A stretch of DNA of 64,000 bases, taken from contig OX243815.1 in assembly GCA_945859605.1 (NCBI GenBank), positions 25,484,900-25,548,899 of the forward strand, written 5' to 3'. Origin of the DNA: Lumbricus rubellus (taxonomy: Eukaryota; Annelida; Clitellata; Crassiclitellata; Lumbricidae). Position 1 is the stretch's first letter. Every line of letters begins with the position of its first letter. Below, piece by piece: positions 41,513 through 53,500 of the stretch. The notes below the pieces were generated by a model. The model was given only the letters and a program-made list of their open reading frames with translations, was not told the origin of the DNA and searched no databases. Both the position numbers and the translations under genes were made by a program.

Positions 41513-44500
41513 CTGAAAAATGTTAAAAAAATAGAATTAAACAATGGTACAATGTGAGTAATGCGATATACAATGAAGTACAAATGAAACTTTTCTACCA
41601 TAGCTTATACTCTGGCAGCACTAGTCCACAGTCTGGACAAAAGGAGAAGGGCAGAGTAAAGCATCTGATACTACAAGGCATTGCTAACCACTAAAATCTA
41701 CTGTTACAAATGAAATTGGTTACATTACTAACACTTAAGACAAAGGTTCATTATGAAGCATGGCAGTAGTAAAAATCAAAGAGGTAAATTCTCAGCTTAG
41801 AATGAAGACTGATAAGAGAAAAGTTCCATAAGACAGCTGCCAACCATTTTGAACAATAGATCTTAGATGGCTCAACCAGAAGCAGGAAACGAAAGGCAAT
41901 ACATGAGACATTCAACAGTTTCCTAAAGCTGAGCTGACAGAAGATAAGATAACCCATGAGAGGGACAAAAAGGAAGTCTTGTTTTAGAACAGAAATTACA
42001 GAGGACTCAAACATGATCAAGGCAAACTTCAATTATACTGAGCAAGCAAGCACAGCATGTTAGTACAGCAACATATCAGCATCTCAGACAATGTCATGGC
42101 TGCAAAGACTGCACAATAGAAAGATATGGTTCGAAAGAATGTGATTTTCCATCAACTGAACCAGACCATCTTAAATATGCTTGGTTAGTAATGTAGTCGC
42201 TCCCCACAGAAGTCCCTCAAAAGGAATAGGAAGTTCTTTAGCATTTTAATACAGTATCAACACAACTGGACAAGAAATTCTTCAAGTTGAATGGGGTGAC
42301 AACAAACTGCCTCTTTTTTAAGTGCACTAGGATAAACCTATAACACAAACAGGTCAACACATTCCTAGTAAGCCTCGGAGTATAAAAAATTAATTCTGCG
42401 TTAACGTTCCAATTATCAACGATGGCTTATAAAAAGAAAGTTTAAAACAGGTAACCTGCTGTTCGGTTCCAGTCATGAACTTTAATAAAACATTCTTCAG
42501 GTACTGCAAGAAATAACACATTGAAATTTAATCAATTTATGTAAAAAGAAAAAAGCTTAAAAATGAAATTTATAGTGAACAGGTGATTGCCTGCACCTTC
42601 TTCAGTCGACAGGAATCTTCAGATAACAGACTCCAACACTTTAAACCAGCATAGTGGTTGCAGTCATTATATTTTGACTCAGCATACATTGCAATTACTA
42701 TATTCTAGCTCAGTATAGAGTTGCAGTTATTAAATTCTGGCTCAGCACAGCATTGCAGTCACTATATTTTGGCTCAGCATAAAAAAAGTAAAGACATCCC
42801 AGGGCCAAAGGCCCGTTGGTGAGGCGCTCATCTCCTTTTCTAGGCCCTTGAGCCGACAATGGACGAATCCCAAGGTCATGGACACGAGGCCAGTGCATCA
42901 CAGGACTTGCCATTTACTTCCCAGCTTACGCTGGTACCAAATTATACTGCTTGGTGACAGAGGCACGTGTGCGTAAGCAACTTGCCCAAGGTCGTTACCC
43001 GGATTCGAACCGCAACCGCCCGCACCGCGAGCGAACGCGTTACCGCTCAGCCACCAGGTCGCATAGGCTCAGCAGCTCAGCATAGGGTTGAAATTTCTAT
43101 AGTTTGGCTTAGCATAGGATGCAGTTAATATATTCTGGCTTAGCAAGGGCCGTAGTTCTGAACAGAAAGCAAAAACAGTGACTATCCATCCAACACTCTT
43201 GACAAAACTTTCCTCACGCAGAGCACACGGCTCAACAAGTTGGCAAGTCTACATCACATACCAGGACTGAAAGGGCAACCCTATTTCACACCACCATCAC
43301 CCATTCAACCAACTAGAAAGCTGTTAACAGATACTGGAAACTGATTTGAGTTTACAAAATAGCCATCAGTATGTGATGCATATGTCACCTGAAGTTCCGT
43401 AGGTAGATACGGTTGGGACTCTGGCGTGGAAGACAATTCGTTGGTTGCTGACTGACTTTCTGAGGTCCTGCTCACCAGTCGTTCATTTAACATTTCAATC
43501 TAAAACAACATCACATGATAATATGATACTCAAACACATGATCCTTTAAACAGCTGGAGCCTTCTGCTTACATCAACAACATTTACCAATTTAAAAACCA
43601 TCTATCTGTTATTCTCTGCTCATAATTTTGTATCTCAACAGAGTCAAAACTTCCACTTTGTATCCTATTCAAACCCTCTGACTTGTTGGCTAAATGCCCA
43701 CTCTATGAAATTGGAACTATATTAGAGACAACAAGCTACAGCAATTGAGCAAACGATAAGCAAACGATAAACAAAGTTCTCTTAGCACAAGGCATCTTTA
43801 TTCTTTATCCATAGCAGCTATAAAGGTGCTCAATGCATGTCCATTCTATGTTCACATGCGAAATTATGACTTCAAATCCTGGATTGTGTAAAACCTGATT
43901 TAGATCAAGAGCTCAATAAGCATGACAAGATAGCAATGTACCATCAAAAGAAACCTATACAAAGCATTTTGCAATTAACATTACAAAAGATTTATCAGTG
44001 AATGGAAAACCGACCTCGTGCTGCAGAGCTCTCTCACGAATTTTCAACCGTGCAACATCACCACATTGTTGAACGACCTGTGCCTAAAAGTGCACAGACA
44101 TATTATTTGGTTTTAATCAAAAAAATAAAAAACATATACTGGAAAATTTCACTACCACGAATGCTCCCAGCAAACGAGAACACGTCTATTCCAGAACCTA
44201 TGCATTATAAGGCAAAGTATGCTTACATGCTGTGTAGCTTGCTATGTTTGCATATCCAGCAGTAATAATAATTCCAACCCTCCAGAACAGCTGCAAAAAA
44301 CTACAGCACTACCTAATGGCAGTACCATGGCTCCCAAACTTTTTCAGAGTATGAGACTCTTTCTGGTGGCAATGGCAGGTCAATAGCACCTCCTGGCCTT
44401 AATTTCATTTGTTTTACATCCATTTAGATATTTATTTTCTTGCATTCATCTGCATTCTTATACCATTTCAATCTATACTAATTCAAGTTTTAAACAATAA

Positions 44501-47500
44501 TAATCATAATTATAGGCTTATGTTAGCAGTGATAATGAAATTGTTTGACAGAAAAGGCCGAACGTAAAAAATTTAAATGTGGTTCTGCATCATGTCGTAG
44601 CACCCCTTGACCAGATTCAGAGTACCCTTGGCCAGGGTTGGGGTGGGAGAAGAGGAGACAGCAATCAGATTGGGAAACACTTTACCATCAGCTAACCTTA
44701 AAAGCACAGCTACATGTAGCGAATGACTCTTGTTGTCACAATGTGCTTGCTACCTGCAGATCCATGTTGTGTAGCTCCAGTGTTTGAAGTTGGTTTTGTT
44801 CAATTGGTAACCGATCGCCATCCGATGTTTCTGTTCCATCCTCCGTCGTCCCTGTATTGTCCATCGCCTGATCCTTAATCACCTGAAGACTAACAGTTAA
44901 ACAATGTTTCTAATGCAATAGCTGCTTTTGATATTTATTATTATTTTGTTTTTTAAATTAAGAACAGAATAGAACAGAATTATTGTTATTATTATATATA
45001 ATTATTATTATTATTATAGTCATTTTTATTGTCATTATTAATATCAGTATTATTATTATTATTATACATATTATTATTATACATATTATTAATACAGCAA
45101 AAATCTATAAAATGCAACCGCAAATGCTCTCAGCAACACATACACACATGAAGGTAAATATTTACCTACCATATACAATACATGAACTAATATTTACCAT
45201 CATAACATCAGCTCTCAGAAGCTTAAGATAAACTTGTAAATTGTATTAAATCCCAAGCACACTATTTCAATGTACTTTGCAGTATCATGACAGCAACTGA
45301 AACATACTTGAGTGCCATTACGAGACTTTAATCAATCATCTGCCCATATTCTGGTAACTGCAGTCACTAGAAAGGCCTTCTTGCAAGAGCATGTCAAGAG
45401 TACATATTAATCATTAAAGTCTAAAACTAATTTCAAGTTTATTCCAAAAAGTTGATGCCCACTCTCATAACATTCAGCATTATCACACTGGCACAACTAG
45501 ATTAGATACTGACCTTACAGACAGAAGATAATGAAAATGAACGCATTAGAGGCACGAACCTATTTAAACACACATGCAAACACATGTTTTTACCTGTAAC
45601 GAATTTTTAATTCCTCAATCTGTCTCGTTAAATCGATAACATCTTGCTGCAGTTGTTCGTTGATGTAAGCAGAAGAGTCCGACACTGAAGCTCCAAGTTG
45701 ACTCACATGTGACACTTTCTCTAGCTGAAAAATTTCACCACACACCCAACTCAATTCATGAACTCAAAATTTAATTGGACAGCCTTTTCACCTTTGCTTC
45801 AATTAGATTTGAATCAATCAAATTTGTCATTTATTATACGACCAGTATATTACCTACAACCCAATCAAAACAAATCTGTGAATTTCTAACATGCAGAACT
45901 ACCACCTGATGATCTGAAATGTCTACTCAACTCCCATCATTCAAATGCAAATCAACTCAATTCACAGTACCATCTCAAGGAAAGTAAGTGGACAATACAT
46001 TTGTTACAGTGAATTGTAATTCTGCAGTGAATTGTAATTCTGCATCTCCTCATACTTAGTAAATACTGACCAGTAACGAATTGCTTGTAATCCTTGTATT
46101 ACCATGGACAATTTTGGACATGGACAATACGTTCATCTGTGACACTCATGCTCTTTATTACATTTTCACTACTAGCTTTGTGTAAAACATGGAAACGATA
46201 CTAAGCTATGCAGCCTTGGCAACATCAGTGATATATCTCACAACTTGGGAGTTTCTTGTGGGTCCATGTTTTCTTAGTCAACTCGTGAAATTAGAATTCA
46301 TACGATAAAATTTAAGATGCATACAATCAATCAATCAGAATCTACATAGCGCCCCTTCAAGGTACTACTCAGAGGCGCTCCCGGCCAAGGTCAAGTGATG
46401 GCACTTGACATAGTGATAGCATGAGTCCAATTAAGCACCAGATGCCAAATAAAGATGCTGCAAATCATTAAACAGAGCAATAAATTCTTATAATTAATTA
46501 TTGCAACAAACTTCCAGCTTCAGTGGAACTCAGAAATTACACTGAATGAACAATTTGTAATTCAGTCGACTAACTGTAGGTTCGTCGGCTTCATCAGGCT
46601 GTTCATTGGACGTAGTAGCATTAGCGCGTTGGCATTCCAGCAGTTCAGTCTCCAGTCGTTCAATGTTCTGCTTCAGCAGCTCAATCTCTGATGACGATTT
46701 CTTCTTTTCGACGTCAAGTTGCATCTCAGCCGCCTGGCAAAGATGAAGAAGAAAAGCACTTTAGTTGCAGGTCATGCTAAGAGTTACTACAAGACACTAG
46801 GAAACAAATGTAGCTCACTGTTCAAGTGCTAAGTATATAAAAATACACTTTTTTTGTTTGTCCGAAATTGTCCATGGTAACACAAGGATTACAAACAAAT
46901 CGTTACTGGTGAGTGGTTACTAAGTTATGAGGAGAAGCAGAATTGCAATTCACTGTAACAAATGTATTGTCCACTTACTTTCCTTGAGATGGTACTGCAT
47001 GCACAAAACCGGTACTGACCACACAACACAGGTATGAGCAACACCACCACGATTTGCTATGAACTAGAAGAGTCAGGCTCTGTTTAAAGGCTCCAAGTGT
47101 CTGGTTACCTCTTCAAAACATAAGTAATGTACCTGTAGTTGGACTTCCATCTGTTCGATTGATTCTTCGAATGATTCCTCTTTTTCTCGCAGTTCCAACC
47201 TCATCGACTTCGCTTCCATCTTGTGCTGATGTATCAGCTTATCTTCCTCGCGCTGGCCTTTCTCTGTTTTAATGTAGTGCAGACGCCAGAGTAATTTGCA
47301 ATCTTTGTCATTCTTATTCAGATGATTCTTTTTATGAACAGATTTTTATAATCATTTTTAGGAACAATCTCCAAGCAGTTTAAGTATCTGACAGTAAATG
47401 CAATTCATATTATTAAAGATAAAGATCTGTCTAAATTATTTTCTTCTCTGAATATATGCATTTGGACAATTTCAACTACCGGTATAAACTTAAAAACTGC

Positions 47501-50500
47501 TGGCAGTTCACATCATATCTAATCGAACTAAATGATCTAGGAATTATGTGAGTATTCTGAGTATTTAAGCGTCAGGATGAGTGCCACATGCATGCAGAGT
47601 AACGATTGCTTCAGAAGGATAGCACAATGTATGCGAAAAACATGGAGTTGATGTATGAATGTCAGACAACATCAAATTAACAGAAGGAGCAGAGAGCAGC
47701 GATTGATATACCAACTAACAAAACTACTTAATCTTAGGAAAACACTCACTAAAAAATTCACAATTAATACACATAGAGTCATAGACCATTTCAAAAGTAT
47801 GCAATACAAAAAAGCTGGATAACTGATAATTAATTAAAAATTGTTTGTGTATGGCATGCATAAATTTCATAAGCATCGGTCTGTAATACTCTGTATACCG
47901 GTACTCACCAACAGATTCCATGTACGTCGACTGAAATTCATTCTCTTTCTCGGCCAACTTCTGCTGAAAATCTTTCACAAGCTGCTTTATGCGCGAATTG
48001 TTGTCAATTTCGAAATCCTTCAGTTGATCTTTGTACTCGGACAGCAGTCGTGCCACTTCGGTTTCCTTATCCAACTGCGCTGCTCTCACTTCAGCGTCCT
48101 TTTCACTCTTTACTCGATCGAGTTCGCGCTTTGCACTGACCAGCTGCTTCTTAAGACCTTTGCAGTTCGTCTCAAGATTGGCCAATTTATCCGACTGCAC
48201 TCTACCCTCCTCTTTTAACCCTTCAATCGTTTGCCTCAGTTTCTCAGCTTCATCTTCGAGACTTTGATGCTTTCCTTTGATCTCTACCAAAATGTTCTCT
48301 TTAGCACGTAGATCTTCAACCAGTTGTCGTTCTGAAGTTTCCAACGCTTTCCTAAGCGAGCAAGTCTCTTCAGTCAGTTTGTCTTCTGAGTTCGTGAGCT
48401 GTTCATTGAGTTTCTGAATGTCGTTCTCTTTCTCTCGAAGCAGGTCGGTCTGATGCTCCAGTTCACGTTTTGCATTGGAAAGCTGTTCCGTGAGGTCATC
48501 CCGAACCACGATTAATTCCGCTACTGAAGAATCCTTCTCCGTCTGGATTTGATTCTTGATCTGCTTCAACCGCATTTCTGCTTTCTTCTTCAGTTCACCC
48601 AGTTTCTCAGCGCAGTCCGCTTCCAGCCTTTCGGTCTGCAGCCTCAGTTCATCTGCACTTCTCAGTTTCAACTCCTCGATCTCCTTCCTCAGCACGTCGA
48701 TATTTTCACTCAATTCCGTAACGATTTCTTCCGACTTCTCCAGCTTCAACTGAGCCTCCTTTTCCGCAATGCCTGCCTGTTTCAACTGCTCCCTCATTTC
48801 CACCACTTCACTTTCAAATTGCTGCTTCTCAATACTGGCATCACAAGAGACGTCAAGGACCTGGCCAGACAATATCTCCGTGCCTTTGCGACTGTTCACC
48901 ACTGGTTCCTCTTTGCTTTGCTGCTCTACATGAACTTCATGGCCTCTCTCCTCGGTGACTTCATTGTGCTCCTTAACAATACAATCGCTTGCCTTCTGCA
49001 TTGCATCTGATTGGCTTTTCTCTAACTCACTGACCTTCACCTTCAGTTCATCTGCGGTCCTCAGGTGTTGATCAGCCGCTTCCTTCATATTCACCAACTG
49101 CATTTCCACGGCCGATTTCGACACTCGAAGTTCTTCATTTTCAGTCTTAACTTCTCTCAATACCTTCTCGTGCTCGTTCTGGACAGCCTTCAGCTTCAAA
49201 ACAAACTTACGCTGAAGATCTTTTATCTTATCAAGCAATCGAGTCTCTGTAGTGGCAATTTCCTTGCGATGGTCCTCATCCTGCTTAGTTTCCAATTCAC
49301 TTCTTTCTAACAACTTCTCTTCGAGTTCCTTCCACGCTGCATCTTTCTCTTCGATCGTTTTGTTCCTTTCAACAACCAAATCAGATCTTTCGCTCTCCAG
49401 TTCCACGATTTTGCCTTTTAATCCATCCATCTCATTGTTTAGCTCTTCACTTGCTGCGATTAATCTGCAAATCTCACGCTTCTGTTCCTCATTTCTGACT
49501 TTTAATTCATTTAACTCGCCGAAGGTTTCTTCACTCCTCGTTTGCACTGCATTCGTCTCTTTTCGATGTTCTTCAATCTCAAATTTTAACCGATCGATTT
49601 CTAATTTCGTTATTTCATTCTCAGATATCACTTTGTTCATCTCGTTTCGTTGATCGTCATTTTCAGCCTGCAACCTTTCGATCTGCGATTTCTGCTTTCC
49701 GTCTATATCGCTGACCTGCAAACGTATTTTCTCCGTTTCTTCTTCCTTCACTGCGAGCTTCGCCTGCAATTCACTCAGAGTGTTGTATTTCTCTTCGTTC
49801 GTTTTTCTTAACTCCATTATATCAGTTTCTTTGATCCTACACTCATTGTAAGCAATTTCAATCTTCTCAAGCAGATTCTCATGCGTGGCACTAACATTCT
49901 GCAGCTGCTCAGCAATTCTCAGCTTCAACCGTTCATTCTCAGCTTCAAGAGTCTCCTTAATCTTCTCAACATCCAACAGAGATTCTGTTAAAGTTTGCAC
50001 CTTGCTTTCAAGACTCACGATCACACCTTCAAGCTGCTCCACTTTAACTTTATGCAATTCCTCAAGGTCCTTCATTTTCTTGTCCGATTCCAAAGCCGTG
50101 CTCTCGTTTGCCTTCCTTACGGCTTCTTGCGTATCGCTTTCAGTACGCACCATCAAATCCTCAAGTTCCTTTACGCGGGCGTGCAACAGTTCTATCTCCT
50201 TTTCACTGTCGTTGGTCTTTCTTCTCAGATCCTCTTCTACTTCTTTTAAAAGAAGGTCCTTCTTAACCAAAGTGTTTTCAAATTCGATAATCTGATCTGT
50301 CTTTGTCGATAAATTCTCCTGCAGTGCATAAAAATCCAGTTGCAAGTCTTCTTTAAGTCTTAACAGTTTTTCGTGTTCGTCTGCATCATGTCTAAGTCTT
50401 TCCTCCATAGATTTTATCAACGATGCATTTTCATCGCTAATTCTTGCACGTTCGGCGTTCTCATCTGACAGTTCTTGAATTGCGGCCGTCAGTTTTGTTC

Positions 50501-53500
50501 GTTCAGTCTCATGTTCCGCAGACAACGTTTCCATCTTTGTTTCGGCCTCGTGTAAAGAATTCTCACTCTTAGTCAACAACTCAGCTAACTCTGATAGCCT
50601 CTGAAGACGCGACGATAACTCGGTTTCGACAACCGTTCGTAGAACAGCCATCTCCTCAGCGCGACCTTCAGTCACGTCCACTGAAGACATCTCTGGACTA
50701 AGCAGTGCACACAACTTTTTCCTCAACTCAAACAACTCCTCTCGACATCTTGTTTCCGTTTCTGCCAACCGTTCTCTCACTTCCTTTATCTCACAATCTT
50801 TCTGCGTCTTTTCACTGCTCAGCACCTCCGTTAAGCCGTGGAGATCTTTAAGTTTCTCCTCCGACTCCCGGACCGCCTCCTTCAGCATCTCCGCTTCGAC
50901 TTTCATTCTCTCCAGTTCCTCTTCCAGCTTGTTCTTCTGCGAAGCTGAATCTGCTTCGGACTGCTTCAACTGGTCTTCAAGCGTTGTCCTAAGAGAGCTT
51001 AATTCGGTTACCTGTGCTCTAAGAATGTCTGCTTCTTCAAAAACTTTACTCTCTTGCTGAGCCATTTCTTGTAAGGCAGACTGCCTCATTGCCTCAGAAT
51101 TATCCAGCTGTGCTTTCAGATCCTGTAGCTCCTTCAGTGTCTGCTCACGTTGTTCTTCCAACTCTTTCGCATATCCACAAATGGACTCTTTCTGCTCTTC
51201 AGCTTCCTTTATTTGTCCACATAGGGAGACAATCCTGTCTTTATGCTCCAGAAGCTCGTTCTCACTGACATCTCTCTGTTCTTCCAAATTCTTAATCTGC
51301 TCGTTGAGACATCCATTCTTATCTTTAAATTCCAGCAACTCATTGAACAGACCAACTCTTTGCTCTTCTAAAGCCTTCATTTGTTCAATAAGTAAATCAT
51401 TTTCATGTGTAAATTTCTGCAAATCTTTTTCAATGCCGCTTCTTTGTTCTTCCGTCTCCTTCGCCTGTTCACAAACAAATCCATGTTGATCTTTTATTTC
51501 CTGCAACTCTGTTCGTATGCAATTTCTCTCTTCTTCTAATTCCTTCGCATGTTGACTGAGAAACTCATTTCTGTCTTTCAGTACTTTCAGTGCCTTCTGC
51601 AATTTCTTCGATGAATTTCCTTGCTCTTTTAAATTTTTAAGCTCGTTTCTTAGTTCCCCATTTTCATCTTGTAGTACCTGGAATGCTTTTTTGTCAGAAT
51701 CGCCTTGAGCAAGCAACTCCTGAATCTCGTTTTTCAGCGTACCTTCTTGGTTTTTCAGTTTTTCCATTTCCTTTTCTGCAGACTTACATTGCTCTTCAGC
51801 CAACCAGAGCTTGTCTGCCAGTGACTTTTCACCTGCCGCCATCGTCTCTGCATGTCTCACGTTCAGCTCAGTCAACTGTTCTTGCAGGAAACTCAGCTCT
51901 TTCTCGTTGTGGACATGCTGCATTTCTAGTTTCTTATTCATCAGCTCCAGCTCCTTGACTTCTTCCAATAGTTTATCCTCTTGGAGTTTAACCGTCCTCA
52001 GTTCACTAGCAAGACCTTCATTTCTCGACCTCAGCCTTTCCAGTTGCTCCTCGTAATCCTGCTTCAGCTCGTGAAGCTGTTCCTGCAGAACATCCTTCTG
52101 TCCGTTCAGCAACTGGATTCGACTTTCAACCGCTTTTTCGGCCTTCTCCATCGAATCTTGCATGTCATGTCGAAGAGTATCCTCCTCTGTATCCTTGAGA
52201 TTCTTCAGATCGTGCATAGTCAACAGCAGGTTTTCGATCTGCTTCTCAGAAACGTCGAGCTGGTCTGATAGTTCGCTATTCCTACCTTCCATCGCAGTCA
52301 AATCGTTTCTCAGTTTTTCAGTTTCGTTAGCCGAGATGTCTTTCTGATCGTTGTAAGTTGTCTGAAGATCAGCGAATTCTCTTTCCTTCGCCGCAACAAA
52401 GTTTCTTTTCTCCTCTTCCATGCGATCAACTTCCTCCTTGTGCAGTTTCTCAGCTTCTTCCAGCCTACCCTGCCACTTTTCATCGTCCAACGCAAATTCT
52501 AATCCTCTGGCGGCAATCAGCTTTTTAATCTCTGCCTCAAAACGATTCAACTCCTCCTTATGTAGCGTCGTCACTTCTTCCAGTTTTGCTTTCCATTTCT
52601 CATCATTACCAACAAGTTCTGCTTCCTTTTTCATGTTCAAACCTTTCACCTCTTCCTCCATACGATTCAACCTCGCCTTGTACGATTCCTCTACTTCCTC
52701 TATCCTTGATTTCCATTTCTCATTCTCCAAAGCAAATTCTCCCTCTCTGGTTGTGATTTGGTTCTTAAAATCCTCTTCCAACCGAATCAGCTCTTCCTTA
52801 TGTAGCAGCACTACTTCTTCCATCTGTCCCTTCCATATCGCTCCAATGCCAGCAAGTTCTGCTTCATTGGCAGCGATATGGCGCTTAAATTCGTCTTCCA
52901 AACGATTCGTAGCCCCTTTGTTCAGCTTCTCCACTTCCTCCATCTTTGCCTGCCATTTTTCTTCGTTACCAGAAAGTTCAACATCCTTGACTATGATTTG
53001 TTTTTTAAAATCTTCTTCCAAACGACTCAATTCCTCCTTGTTTAGTTCCTTTACTTCCTCCAGTTTTGCTTTCCATACGTCTTCGTTACCAGCAACTTCT
53101 GCTTCCTTGCTCGTGATCAGGTTCCTAATCTCTTCCTGCAAATGTCTCAACTCCTCCTTATGTAAGTCCTTTACTTCCTCCATTCTCGTCTGCCATTTTT
53201 CGTCGTTACCGGCAAGCTGCATTTCGTTAGTCGAGATTCGGTTCTTTATCTCTTCTTCGATATAACTCAACTCCTGTTTATGCAGCTCCTTCATTTCCTC
53301 CATCCTTGTTTGCCCATTGTCATTATCTTCAACCAGCTGGGCTTTCAACTGCTGAAGATTTTCTTCAAGAACGTGGTTCTGCACTTCTGCTTCTTGAAGA
53401 GAGTTTTTCAGCAGCTGCACACAGCCTTGCCAGTCACGCAGCAGCAGATGCAGTTGATCGTTTTGGTTCTGTATTTCTTCTAAATGAGCCGCTGCCCCTA

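Noticed and set aside
42990..43065. tRNA gene on the minus strand
   Set aside because: tRNA-like promoter only; it continues into a SINE body and lies in a repeat array.
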